A DNA stretch of 64,000 nt from Sipunculus nudus (taxonomy: Eukaryota; Annelida; Sipuncula; Golfingiida; Sipunculidae), in NCBI GenBank assembly GCA_026874595.1, contig CM049321.1:14713479-14777478 (forward strand). The letters run 5' to 3'. A model generated the notes under the pieces. It worked only from the letters and a program-made list of their open reading frames with translations, did not search any database and was not told the DNA's origin. The position numbers and the translations under genes are program-made. Shown here in pieces: positions 22,856-34,750 of the stretch (position 1 is the first letter of the stretch; each line of letters begins with the position of its first letter).

Positions 22856-24137
22856 GGTTACGGAATGATAATTTATGGCAGAGCTCTAAGGTTACGGAAT
22901 GAGGTTACGGAATGATTAACATGGTATCCCTGCCCTTGCTTTTCTTTTCTTTGATTGGGATCAATCAAAATATGAGGAAATTGCTCATCTTTATGCAGAA
23001 TGCAATCAAATGGACCTTGTAGAAGTACTAGTATACAGTTTTGTGGTTGATCAATGATTACTGTGGCTTAAATCAGATGTAATAGTTACTAATACACATG
23101 GGTTTCTCACCAGAGCCTAATCATTCTTTAAATACATATCTTTGATCTTCCTGAAAGGTAACTTCTAGGATAACACTGATGATGCACAGCAAATTAATCC
23201 CATGCTATATGAACCAGACACATCTGGCATATAACTACCTTACAGCTGGCCCTGGTTCTGTCCACTGAGCACAACTTCCTTCACATTGTAAAATATGGTG
23301 GTACATCAAGGTATTCATGAGAGAATCATTAAGGCTCACAAGTTTCTGTTTTGTTTTGCTATTAATTCTAAAGTTAATTAAAAAAGTTTAGTTGTACCTA
23401 TAAAGCTGGAATTTCAGACAGTTTGTGGCATTGGTTGCATAGGCTGCAATGTATCAACATGCCTCTCCCCCCCCCCCAGAACAAAATTAAGAAATGGGAT
23501 GGAATGAAAGCTTTGCCAAATACTTAAGCAACTCACAGTGTAAAAGTGACCAGTATCAAAGTACTATGTGCAATATGCCCCTTACTCCTTTGCTGAGAAC
23601 CACCTTAAATTTCTTTTTATAGAAGAATCAGAGGGTGCCAAAGAATGCCAACCTGAGTGCACTTTAACAGGTTCATCCCAGAAAGAGGAACAAATTAAAA
23701 TTGGTGATTATATTCTTGTCAGGTATGTCACATAATTGACAAGCAATCAATCCGGCAGTTTGTTGCCCACATACAGGTTTTGCGGTGAGAATGTTGAAAA
23801 TCATTTTTTAAAAGAAAAGACATGCAAACTGATATTTTCTTTTTCCCAGAACCATCTAGTACAGCAACTACTGACAGGAAACAAATAGTCAGAAGAATAA
23901 GTGGAAATATGGATCGTCGATATAATGTATGTTTTAGTAAGAAAATAGAAGCTGAATAAGCTTTCATTGATTGACTCAAATGACATACCTCTGATAACTT
24001 CTTACTCAGGAAGACAATCAAAATTTGTGAACTGAGAAAGGATTTCACTATATAAAAAAAGACTTGTTATAATATGTCTGTCCAACATGCCATCACAAGC
24101 AGTCATTCCGTTACCTCAGTTTTATCATTCCGTAACC
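22856..24137 (+). mobile_element. Decayed element bounded by GGTTACGGAATGA motifs
   Basis: GGTTACGGAATGA occurs at 22856, 22890 and 22903 on the plus strand and inverted at 24103 and 24125, with a further partial copy at 24481. The outer ones are TGGTTACGGAATGATAA against GGGTTACGGAATGATAA. Inside are coding-like remains on the plus strand (22952-23050, about 23172-23230 and 23623-23890). Iterated inverted motifs around a broken transposase-type gene suggest subterminal binding sites of a DNA transposon. The exact ends and target duplication are not clear. Confidence 0.45.
23623..23890 (+). pseudogene. Decayed transposase-type C-terminal coding fragment
   Basis: One frame of 23623-23722 reads ESEGAKECQPEC, then a part ending KIGDYILVRY. 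It is flanked by an acceptor-like TTTCTTTTTATAG and a donor-like CAG|GTATGT. Beyond an in-frame TAA the coding pattern resumes in shifted frames as DKQSIRQFVAHIQVLR and then ENVENHFLKEKTCKLIFSFS, stopping near 23890. The pattern GDY(I/V)LV(R/K)Y...FV...(V/H)FL...F.F(P/S) resembles the tail of transposon-derived invertebrate proteins, possibly pogo/Tigger-type. Two frame changes and one stop mean it is not functional as it stands. Coding-like bits at 22952 (FDWDQSKYEEIAHLYAECNQ) and about 23174 (NTDDAQQINPMLYEPDTSG) may be parts of the same gene. Confidence 0.5.
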
Positions 24138-24509
24138 CATTAAAAGTTGAAATATATCAGTAAATTTAATATTTTAAATGAATTTACTTTAACATATTGA
24201 ACCATTGTCATGTTGTCTGTTGAATGTTCCTATAAATATATTTTATTCTCTGCACACTTCACAGAGTTTTTCAGGTTTTCTCACCAAGGTACAAAAGTGA
24301 GATTTCTCTGAATCATACCGCAACCAATGCTAATTAATTAACCAAATTTGACTTCTTAAGTCCATACCAAAAGAAAGTTTATAAAATTACTTCTCTAACC
24401 CTACACTACCCCAGGAAATAGTTTATATTTAAAATAAGTGATTATTTACTGAATTATTTAATTGAATATAGTCCAAAATCTCATTCCGTAACTCGCAGAC
24501 TTGCCCAAT

Positions 24510-24770
24510 ATACACCTAATTTCTGGCATGCATATAGGAAACACAGAGGTATAGTAATGTCAAATATGACACCAGTGGTTTTGTATTAGGCATACTTGAA
24601 GTGTAACAATAAGATTTTAATGAAAAACTGAGGTTTTCCCTTAATTTTTCAAAGAAATGAAGTCACGGTATTCCAGTTTGGGTTTGGTAGGACAACTTAG
24701 GAATGAACACATAATGTTCAGTAAAAAGTAAAACAACATGGTTTGGATCGACTTACAGTCAACTGAACTA
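24510..24770. repeat. Short copy of the GACTTATAGTC family
   Basis: TTTCTGGCATGCATATAGG and ACTTACAGTCAACTGAACT mark a diverged copy. Confidence 0.6.
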
Positions 24771-24916
24771 ATAAAGAGCACCATCAAAATAGCAAAATAT
24801 CACCATAAGTACTGTACGTAAAACTGCAAAAATGAATAAAAATTATCAAAACAAGAACTGTAAACAAACAACAACTTCACTGAAAGCACCACAAATTTTC
24901 CAAAATTAACGAAAAA

Positions 24917-25210
24917 GAAACCACCCCACCTTACCCAAGGTGAGAGAAACAACCCCACCCTTCCCAACGTAAGAGAAAACACTAAACCTTACCACAGGTG
25001 AGAGAAACTTTTCTGCCTTACCCAAAGGTGAGAAAAAAACACCCCACTTCTAAAGGTGAGAAACCATCCAACCCTTCTCGAGGTGAGAGAAGCCACCCCG
25101 CCCTTCCCAAGGTGAGAGAAACCACCCCACCCTACCCAACATGCGAGAAACTACCCCACCTTACCATAGGTGAGAGAAACTTGTAAACCTTACCCAAGGT
25201 GAGAGGGAGC
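24917..25210. repeat. 29-bp minisatellite (GGTGAGAGAAAC)
   Basis: About ten units with starts near 24939, 24968, 24997, 25027, 25055, 25082, 25111, 25140, 25169 and 25198. The consensus is AGGTGAGAGAAACCACCCCA plus CCTTACCCA. A single extra unit occurs at 25747-25780. The 29-bp period is not a multiple of three, so the frame crossing it is not a protein repeat. Spacers are not unique, so it is not CRISPR. Confidence 0.85.
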
Positions 25211-25344
25211 CACTATAGAACGCGGGCTTCGCTTGTATTGAGGAACATAAATAAAATTTTCACCTCTCATTCCCTATTTTAACTCCTACTTTTCCCTTTA
25301 GATGTCCCTATACTCAACTCTTCTAACATAAACAATTACTAAGC

Positions 25345-25425
25345 ATCAGAAGTCGCCTGAATCGGGAATCGAACCCACGATCTTTGGACTAGGAGCCCTA
25401 CACGCTACTAAGTGAGCCGTGAAGA
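25345..25425 (-). ncRNA. tRNA-like sequence, probably a SINE head
   Basis: On the minus strand there is a perfect B box, GGTTCGATTCC, in a GTGGGTTCGATTCCCG arm, and about 40 nt upstream an A-box-like GGCTCACTTAGTAGCG. The acceptor-stem halves do not pair and the anticodon stem is weak (loop about CTCCTAG), so I do not call a working tRNA. tRNA-derived SINE or tRNA pseudogene is the best reading. Confidence 0.5.
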
Positions 25426-25534
25426 CGAGATACCAGCAGGAGCAAGTTTTGTTCATTTATATCTGCGATTGAAGAGGCATCTATCGCGAAAATGGGAAAC
25501 CATTTACTATTTTAACAGGAAAATTAAGCTTTAG

Positions 25535-25586
25535 GTGGGGGCTCCGCCCCCACACCCCCGTTTAGACGGGGAACCCAGGTTCCCCG
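25535..25586. other. Two GC-rich hairpins in tandem
   Basis: GTGGGGGC TCC GCCCCCAC (25535-25553) and CGGGGAAC CCAG GTTCCCCG (25567-25586), both perfect, in otherwise AT-rich DNA and followed by CCTCCTCCTC. Probably part of a structured mobile element end. Function unknown. Confidence 0.6.
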
Positions 25587-25779
25587 GACCCCTCCTCCTC
25601 TAATATAATAAACTCCAGCTATGAGCAAAATTAAATACGGGAATTCTGAGGAAAATGATATGTATCGGCCTTTTCCAGGAAACAATTTATTATGCGACAC
25701 CCGTTTTACCGGCGGTCGGCTGAAGCCCGGTTTCTATAGTTCTGCCGGTGAGAGAAACCACCCCACCTTACCCAAAGGC

Positions 25780-26060
25780 AGTAAAGCACGTTTAAATATA
25801 TAATATTCCATAGTACCAGTGTCAGAGAGTACCGGTAAACTCAGAAATAGCAAGCGGTCCAGTTTGTATCAAGATATATTCAGGTTAAATACCATTCTGA
25901 ATCCGGATTACCTGCAGTCGTACAGAGCTGGAAACGGTGCACTCACCGGCTGGCAAAGTCACTGGAAGTTGCACCTGACGTTGATCTTTGCGTACGGTTC
26001 GGATGCACAGGATGTTGTCGCGTGTCTAGCACAAAATGCCTGCACAACGTTTTTTTTGTG
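25780..26060. other. CpG-rich segment, unidentified
   Basis: Denser in CpG than its surroundings. An 80-codon plus-strand frame (25819-26061) and a minus-strand open stretch ending at a donor-like CCG|GTGAGT near 25948 both cross it. Neither matches a family I know. It may be a first exon or promoter fragment. Confidence 0.25.
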
Positions 26061-26532
26061 AACGTGAGGTGGTAAATAAAAATTGGAAGTCGAAAATCGG
26101 AACCCGTCATTTTTTCAAAATAACAGTGTATTTCTACAAAAAATGTCGCATTTCATGTCCCGAAACTATATTTGTTACTGAGAAATTAGCAAATGCTAAA
26201 AATGACATGAATAACCATTCAGATTGTTGCTAAAGATATAACCATTATTATGAGATAAAAATAATTTAAATCGGGGCAGAAATACATAGCCTACAGAAAA
26301 AAAGCTGCAAATGTTACAATACCCTTAAATTTCCGTTGTCCCTTTCTCTCGGATCTTAAATTCAAAACACCGTTTTTCTGTAACCACTGTTTCATTTATA
26401 TAGATTTTGTTTTCCACGTTGTCACAGCGGTGAAAGTTTATTAAGATGATATTTTGCTTGATTTTTCCTGACCGTTTTGTTTTTAATTAAAAAATTTGGA
26501 TATAAAAAGTATGTCTTCCAAAATATACTCGG

Positions 26533-27536
26533 CACCGTTACCTGACCTTTTGACCTTGCAGCGCGTGAACAGAAACCACTTTGCTTATGCAGGGAGCAGC
26601 GTTTATTAGAGTTCAGGAAATTTTGTACACATAATCCACAATTAAATTTAGTAACTGTCATATCAGTGTTCTCTGTTAATTATTATATAAAGGGTTAAAA
26701 AAATCACCGTATGTTTATTTGGATTCGACACCGCGTTACACCTGCGAAAAATTGACCGTCACATATATAACACTTCGAAAATGGCTTCCTCTTGTTTTTC
26801 ATGTAGTGATAACTCGTGCTGCCCTCTTAGGGACGGTATGGAAGTAATTTTTGTCCTGCATTTGACGTATCGATGAAAAAATCTCAGCACCGTTACCACT
26901 CGAAACCGTTACCTGCATGAAAAATAACGATGTCGAGAGCAAGGTAACGGTGTCGAGAACTTGGTATTAAATCCAAATTATTGAAATAGAATTTGAAACA
27001 TATTTTGGGCTTAATATTTTAAATATTTGCGTTTCTTCTATTCAAACAGGCATTTGCTTGTTTTAATACATAATACTGGTATTCAAGTAGTCACTACGGT
27101 TATTTTTTTCTTCAGAAGCTCGACTCCGTTACCTATGCTCAACACCGTTCTATCTATGCTCAACACCGTTACCTGGAGGATTTAAAACCATGTTTAAATT
27201 TTATTTTCTGTGCATTCAAAAAAATTAACAAGGTATTTCGACTCAAATTCTGAAGGTAGATGTATACCAAAGTACTTTGTCCGGTAAATCCCTGCAAATG
27301 CACTCCTCTGGAAGCAAAAATAGGAATAGAGACAATTTTTGTTTTCAAAAGTTTATTAAAAAGAAGAAAATATGTTCTTTTTTACACACTTTTTTTGTTA
27401 AATTCATAACTGAAATTTATGTTTTGATTTTATCAAAGGCTATTAATTTTAATTTTATCGAAAATCACAAAAAAATCTAGTCAAAACAATTTCTGAAATG
27501 GTCAAGTGAGATTTTGCTGCGTGTCACGGTGTCGAG
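26533..27536. repeat. Cluster of ACCGTTACC motifs in both orientations
   Basis: Core ACCGTTACC, often within TCG(A)(C/G)CACCGTTACC, at 26533, 26888, 26904 and 27164, with variants at 26726, 27125 and 27143, and inverted at 26943 (GGTAACGGTGTCGAG) and 27525 (CACGGTGTCGAG). That is about nine in 1 kb. A 79-codon minus-strand frame at 26422-26661 with a Cys/His pattern (F-C-x2-C...H-x5-C) overlaps the first motif. It is coding-like but unassigned. Confidence 0.55.
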
Positions 27537-27539
27537 AAA

Positions 27540-29154
27540 AAGGTTCATATTTTCCCCTTACCTGGACTATTTATAAAAAAAAGGAAACTGAAAAGTGCAC
27601 TTCTTGCATTATTTTACAATTCTAACGATATTTTTCTACACATTAAGTTTTGTTATATCAAAATCAAGATTTAAAAAAAAATCACCAAGAAAACCCTTGA
27701 AATGCGACGTTTTCTGTAGAAATACCCAACAACAAAATAAAAATGATTTTGCGTTCTATCCAATAATTTTAAGGTCCCAAATTTCCACACAGTTAAAATA
27801 TAAGTTTGAGATCCAATATATGAAATAAATCAATAGTTTTATTCTCTGATGGCGCTGTCATATTTTCCCCGAAGAAGATCCGAACAAAGTTAAACAGGAG
27901 CTACAAGCTATTATTGAAAAAAAAACTTGAACATAGGGCTATTCCTTGCGTTTTTGTTGCAGTACTTTTGAATATATCAATTTATAAGAAATATGTACAA
28001 CAGAATGAGTGTAAAATACTGACGTGTTTTATGAATATATACTCAATGAATATTTAAACTTGTGATATAAAATCGATCCTATATATCGTATATGCCAACC
28101 ACTTTATCTTCAAAACTTCGTGCTCTGTCAAGACTCTCTTATCCCGCCACACATTGTTAATAAGGCATGATGACACGGGGTATATAGGCATGTTATAATC
28201 GATATGTTCTACAAACATATGGGACTACTTGTTTTTCAGATATACTTTTCTCAAAGGTGTGCATTTTTCAATTATTTCATAGACATATGCTTATGGAAAT
28301 GACGAACAAATATAAAAATCAAGAATCTTAAAATAAATAAATTTAAAATTAATTTTTACTCTTTCAAATTATCCGACAGATCAGATGTGTCCCTGCATGA
28401 GTAGCTATCTTTGATTTGCTAAACCATTATTTTTTTTAGTGTTTACTTGATATCAATTAATCAGCAGCTGTCAGCTAAGGCTGATTTATCATATTTTAAA
28501 TATTTTGCAAGATATGGGTGTTTATTTTAATTGCTGAAATTAGGTCCATTAATGTTCCATCCTATATTATCATTTTCCCCCTCGAAAGATAACTGGTAAA
28601 ACATTTTCCATGCAAAAAAAGAGGGGATGGACCTTTTTGATATCTAATTATAAAAGTTTAAAGAAACTCAGAAATCTAAAAACCGCTTGTCATTCGCATT
28701 ATTGGCCAACTATTTGATTGTGAATACAACGTTACGATTAAATATAAGTGGCCTTAGAATAATTCTGGACATTCACACATTGGAAGAAAAACCCAAATGT
28801 CTTAATTATAGGGCGTATATATCGGTTTGCGATTGCTAAAACAACCATTGCAATGCCCACTGTACCTGACTGAAAAACGTATATATGAATTCACTACCTG
28901 GATGTCACATGCAGGCAGAAGGGGCCCATGTGTGTAGTGTACCGTATAAGATATCAGAGCTACGTACCACCCCCTCTTATAACAATAAGGGGACCGACCC
29001 ATCGATAAGCTACCTCTATATGGTAAAGCAGGCTGTAATTGGACGATGTTCAAATATGTCGCATATCCGCTGCCATGGTACCTGAAAGATCCAGAGGGGG
29101 CCCAGCACGTCTGGTCAGCACTTGGTTAAGTCATTAAGACGTGCTAAGGGATAA
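27540..29154. other. No gene seen
   Basis: AT-rich. A 9-bp stem AGCACGTCT/AGACGTGCT sits at about 29103-29145. Several short frames have no recognisable content. Confidence 0.45.
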
Positions 29155-29426
29155 AGGCCAAAAAAAGGTATGGTTTTCAGGCACTTTTTTATTTATTTTT
29201 TAACATTTTTTTTATATTTTCGATAAAAATTTCTGATGATCAAGTAAAAAGCATGAAAAATAACATAATTTTTTTGCTAAACAGGTAAAGCACTACAAAA
29301 CAAAGGAAATTTTATAAAAAATTGTATTATTTTATCTTCTTAAAAGATGAAAATCAAATAAATATTTTTGATGCGGGGGGTTAAATTTACGCGGGCGGTG
29401 CCTGAGAACCCTATTTTTTTTTTGCC
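29155..29426. mobile_element. Second copy of the Harbinger-like MITE (272 bp)
   Basis: Begins AGGCCAAAAAAAGGTATGG and ends with the inverse (GTGCCTGAGAACC then a T run and GCC). It shares TTTTCGATAAAAAT, AGCACTACAAAACAAAGGAA and GCGGGCGGTGCC with 21215-21552. The flanking TAA (29152-29154 and 29427-29429) supports a 3-bp duplication. Confidence 0.75.
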
Positions 29427-29448
29427 TAAACGTAAATCCATATAATTT

Positions 29449-30570
29449 ACTAGAATAGGGGTAGTCGACAAGCGACCACGTGTATCCGCCAAAATCAGAT
29501 GGAACGGGTGAAGTGAGGCATGGATTGAGTGGCAAGGGGAAATAGAGTGAGGTGTGTTGCATATTATCATGGATGTCTGCAATGAAATGTGCATGTAGGT
29601 TGCGCCACCTACCACAAAATCCAGAAAGCTGTCCAAGTTGTATACATATGCACAATTTTAGGCAGATAAGTCAAACCAATACATGTATATGAGTGATTTT
29701 ATCCCACAGCAGACAAACAGAAGGACGTACTTGTGCAAAAATGGTGGCAGGTTGCGCAGGGGGATATGTCAAACCAGTCCTGAGATATAAGCCTGAATGC
29801 CTGCAGCCTCAACATAAATGTAGATTGCGCCACCTACCACAAAATCGAGAAAGCTATCCAGGATGTATACGCATGCCAAATTTCAGGTGAATTAGTCAAG
29901 TCACTGCAGAGATATGAGTGATTTTAACCCAAGGCAGACGAACAGATGGACACTGTGCAAACATGGTTGCAGGTGGCGCCACCATTTTTTGTGTATGTTA
30001 TAAAGCTCTCCAAGGGCTACATTTGTGCAAAAAAATTTTCCTGATCGGTCAAACGGTTCCCGAGATATGAGCTTGGATGACTGCAGCGTAAACTAGAATG
30101 AAGGTGGCGCCATCTGTTATAAAATCAAGAAAGCTATCCAGGATGTATACGCATGCCGAATTTCAGGTAAATTAGTCAAACCACTGCAGAGATATGAGTG
30201 ATTTTTACCCAAGGCAGACGAACAGATGGACACTGTGCAAACATGGTTGCAGGTGGCGCCACTATTTTTTGTGTTTGTTATAAAGCTATCCAAGGGCTAC
30301 ATTTCTACAAAATTTTTCCCTGATCGGCCAAACGGTTCCCGAGATATGTGGGTTTATGTGTGGAAACAGACGCACAAATGGACGCTGGGCAGTGAGGAAA
30401 GGTCAGAGGTCAACGCAAATTGGTTAGGCACCAGTTAACTTGTGACCCGATAGTTGGTGTAAGTGTCAGAAAAATCAGTCCATTAGTCTTAGAGGAGTTC
30501 TCAGGAAAAGAACGCGGCTTCGGCGGCGGAACCCGGTCAAAAACATATAGTATCCGCAAAACTTCGTTTT
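29449..30570 (+). mobile_element. Composite element: conserved head plus 280-bp satellite
   Basis: A 115-bp head (ACTAGAATA(G/C)GGGTAG..., with GTATCCGCCAAAATCAG and GGGTGAAGTGAGGCATGG) is followed by satellite units of about 280 bp (AAGGCAGACGAACAGATGG at 29931 and 30211). Each unit carries two GGTGGCGCCACC-type boxes. It closes with a hairpin, ATCCGCAAAAC TTC GTTTTGGCGGAT, at about 30552-30577, whose right half is the inverse of TATCCGCCAAAA in the head. The same head leads the same satellite at 42728. The head-satellite-hairpin layout resembles pearl/Helitron-like molluscan elements, which is inference. Confidence 0.65.
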
Positions 30571-30599
30571 GGCGGATATAATTTCAGTAGCCTCCTCGA

Positions 30600-31430
30600 T
30601 TGTTCGAGTTCCCTGTTTATCACTTTTAACTGATACTGGTAGCTACTATACGTTTAGCTTTGTAATAACAACCATTCCATATTCAGACAGACCTTTCGGC
30701 CATTTTGATGATTTTAACTTAAATTGTTGTGTTGTTCTATTTTATAGATCTGTGGGAAAAATCCTACAGCCGATCGTGGGCCCGGATGGCCCGGAGTTCT
30801 TCAGAAATTCACTTCACTTTATTAGTCTCCCATAGTAATATATAATGTCGGCCAACTATCAACATTTAAAGAATTCACTCCCATGTATACCTTTACGAAA
30901 CGCCTATAGAATGCTTTGCATCTGGAGGAGTACTAAAGGATACGTAATGTATTGAGCTTAATTAGTGTAATTATTTGATACTGTACATATATTATTAAAT
31001 TATGAGCAGCATATACTTAGTTTTATGTTGTTTAATTTTTGTCATTTTAACCAGTCCCTGGAAGATCAGGCCATTCCTGAATATATGTTAACCTGTCAAA
31101 ATATTTGTTAAAAATGATAAAAAAAAAATCATTTGGTGGCCCTGCGTAGTCTAAATTAGAATTAGTGAACAATAGAGCAAAAGCCCCAAAGATAAAACAT
31201 TAATTAATGATTACATGTCATTTTAAATAATGTTTACAGTGAAATAACTGTAACACTTTTATGTATTTGTTGGGTCCTGTCCCCGAAACTAGCTAGGGTT
31301 TTTGTTCCGTGTTCAGCTCCATGTTTTAGGCCATCCAGTTTCTTAGAGCTCCATGATTTTCCACCTTCACGTCCAGATTTAAGTAATATGTTTTCTAATA
31401 TCGCTCATATCAACACGACCGGCATCCCCA
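30600..31430. other. No gene seen
   Basis: An 88-codon frame at 30569-30835 has no recognisable domain. Otherwise AT-rich. Confidence 0.4.
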
Positions 31431-31439
31431 GTGGACACT

Positions 31440-33570
31440 TCCTGGGCACTTCTTGGAACGTGGCACTCTCACTCTTAGGGTTTCAGGGTATGTTATCTCA
31501 CCGTTTCTTAATACAATAACACCTCCTACACCACATTTAAAGTAAAGCAGCGTACCGTCTGGTCCATCGCTCAAGTGGTCCGGTTGACCCAGTTGTGCCA
31601 CTTGTGGCTAAGTTTTAAACACAGAGAACAGATCGAGCCACAGGTCCCTGCCTTCATTTATCATAGCATGCGCTATTAGGCGATGGTGAGCCGGGGTGAT
31701 TGTTTCAGCCAGTGGTGTGCACATTTTATACATCATCATTGCCAACTTCCTGACCCACTCAGCTAAAATGTGACATATGCACCGGCTGACACAATCCATG
31801 CAGTGCGTAACCCTGGCAACAAACCATGTAGCCATTGGTCTTGTGTAGCCAGCGGTCCAGTTACAAGGGCATTCACAGCAGTGATGATGTAAAACGTGCA
31901 CTGCTCACCTCTGGCTGAAACAAACCACCCAAGTTTACCACGCTCAAGATACATGTACTTAAACTTGGTGCATTGTCAGAAGATGTTCCTGTCCGCTGGA
32001 CAAATGAAGGCAGGAGCCTGTGGCTCTGTGTTTACAACAGAACAACAGCTGGGTCTAGCTGTACGTGGTCCGGTCTGGACCGTTGTGGCTCTGTAATTCA
32101 TATTAAAGCCACAGCTAGGCCACTTCCTTCATTTATCTAGTTGACAGAAAGCAGCAATTGTTTTGAGAACACCAGTTCCTGTATGTGGGGTGCCTAGTGA
32201 GCAGGTATGATTGATTCAGCCATAAATGTGCATGTGTTACATCATCACTGCTGTGTCCTTGTAACCAGATTGTATCCTGCGAAACACAGGATTGTAACAC
32301 AGGATTGTTTCTACCGGGAGGTGCATGTATTACATTTAAGCTGGTGTTATGATTATGGTGATTATTGGGCCAAATAACTATAAATTCTTGTTACGCTTTA
32401 GTTTAGTTTGTTATACAGGTTCATCCAGTACAAGCATGTTAGCAGAATCCTTTACCCCCTGTAGCTCAGAAACCCTTTACTGGTCATCTTGTGTTGACAG
32501 GGGTCTCCTTTGAGTAATTGTTTGTGTTCAGGATTGTTTAACATTGCTCCTCCACTGAACAACTTGATCTTAAGGTTGTCAAATTGACTTATCAACCAGA
32601 TTTGTCATTTTATAAGACTTTCTGTAAGTTCATTATGTTAATATATTTAGATGATATGGATGGTCAAGATTTTCCTTAGTTCTAAATGGACAGTATTTTT
32701 AATGCTTGTTTTAGGTCAGTATTATAATATTCAGTAGCTTAATCAAGTATCTGGTTGGTTAGTCAGGTTTAGGGACATGTACTTAAGGGCTTTACAGGCC
32801 TCGGACAGACAGGCACTTTTTGGCACTTTTAGACATAGCAGGACTCTGTCCTGTTTTTATTTAAATTCATAAAGCCTCATATTATTAGATAAGAAACTTT
32901 TTAAAGGAAGATCTTATGATCATTTTTGTAGTAAGAAATGTCAACCTTCAACATTTTGGATATATATTTTAATTTGTGAACTATGAAGAAAATAAACTTT
33001 ATTATTACCATATGGATGGACTTTATCATGATTTATCATGATCGGTGAGAAAAAGTGAACAAGAATACATGGACGTATATATATAAAATCTACATGGAGC
33101 TAATTCCCCCATTTCCCTTGATACCCAAGGAACGTAACACTGGGTGGGTTAGGAAATGAGCAGTGAAGATGTAACACATGCACACCTTTGGCTGAAAAGA
33201 ATCATGTGTGCTGAAGACAGGAACTCAACACACAGGATCAGATGTTCTCTAAACAAGTACATCATCTGCTATCTGCATGCATTCAACCTGCTAAATAAAT
33301 GAAGGCAGTAATCTGTGGCTCTGTATATGCCACAGAGCCACAACTGGGTCCAGATCTGGTCCAGCAGGTGGACTGGTCCGAGCGGTCTGGTCCACTTATT
33401 AAAATATCACAAAAAGTAAATTAAATTTTTTTTTTTTTTATTTCACGTTTATTCTACATAATTTGTGCAAAATTTATTTAACAACACCAAATTTCACATG
33501 CATTGCTAGACCCAGGTGTGGCTCTGTGGTATACACACCAGAGCCACAACTGGGTCCATTGACAGCAAAC
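31440..33570. repeat. Dispersed GTGGCTCTG family with palindromes
   Basis: Fragments carrying (C)CAGTTGTGGCTCTG occur in both orientations near 31590, 32020, 32090, 33315, 33518 and also 53104. Two form hairpins: GTGGCTCTGT/ACAGAGCCAC (33315-33341) and GTGGCTCTG/CAGAGCCAC (33518-33547). GTGATTGTTTCAGCCA..GTGTGCAC-type text at 31695 and 32205 reappears inverted at 31895 and 33185. Short frames in this span are repeat readings. Confidence 0.55.
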
Positions 33571-34009
33571 TGTGCAATGGATGATAAATTATAAACTTTA
33601 TTCAATCGCAAGATCTGGGTTTGCTTTTTTATGACAAATTTAAAATCACAATCTTTGTAAATAATTGGACAACAGTGAAATATTTTGTGTTAGTGTGTGC
33701 TGCAGGGTGGTTAGTATATAAACCAAATTGTGCAGTATACTGCTAGCTGATTCAAAGAATTTGCTTGGCAGGGATGGATACAGGTTTACATAAACTGAAT
33801 AGCTATTTAGCAGTTTAAGTGCTATTTGAAAACAGAAACCTATAAATCTAATGTTAATGATTTAATATATAGACTTATATATAGGCCTATTTATTTAATG
33901 TATTTAAAATATAAAAATTGGTCATATCGTTCTAGGATTCACAGTGATACAGAGGAAAAAGCATCAGTATTGTGCAACACATCAGGGGAAAATTTAAAAA
34001 TTCATATGC

Positions 34010-34750
34010 AGAACAGCTCACAACTGACTATAAGTCATCTGAGCTCTAGAAATAATCTGTCATCAAGCCATCCATCCAGCTTCCATTACCAGGGCATGTT
34101 TTGAAACCTAGGACCTACAATCACCAAAATAAGGCATACAGTTAGATGTCTCCAAAATCTCCAAACCATACAAAAAATTAAGTCACTAGGTCTTTGTTCC
34201 TATATTAAGGAAAAACCTCAATTTTCCATTAAAAATCCATTGTTGAAATTCAAGAATGCTTAATTTCAAAACCACTGATTTGTTATTTATCAGTTTTAAT
34301 ATACACATTCCTCTGTACAGTAGCTATGTAAATACCAGAAATTAGGTCACTATTGCGTAAATCCTTGAAGTTATGGGCCTGAACATAATGCTCTTTTTAA
34401 AAAATCAGGAAATATATTTTTCCATTTAACATAAGAATTGCTGAAGCTAAAGACCTTTTTTTCAGGGATATAACTTCATATAATGAATAGTAAATTCTAT
34501 ACCCAAAATAAGATCTGATTTTTGCAATTTTTTTACGTTATTAGGAAAAATAAAAAATCAATACCTTACATTTGGCCCATCTTTGGCCAAGGCACGTTTT
34601 TTCCCTGTATGAACTGTTGATTTAATTTTCACAGCATGTTCATAAGGATTTAATCTTTTAAAAGTCTAAAAACTTCAAAGGAATCGCTTATAAAGAGTAG
34701 CTTTTTTTCAAGTTGTTAGTCACCATGTCAAGTATTGTTTACATCAGCCA
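34010..34750. repeat. Inverted copy of the GACTTATAGTC family
   Basis: Begins CTGACTATAAGTCATCTGAG and runs in the opposite sense to 20800-22170 (GCATACAGTTAGATGTC, then CCTCAATTTTCCATTA and AATTTTCACAGCATG). No gene. Confidence 0.75.

Noticed and set aside
24917-25210. Regular short repeats that might suggest CRISPR
   Set aside because: Eukaryotic context, degenerate 29-bp tandem units and no unique spacers.
25345-25425. A functional tRNA gene
   Set aside because: Good B box, but acceptor-stem ends do not pair and the anticodon stem is poor.
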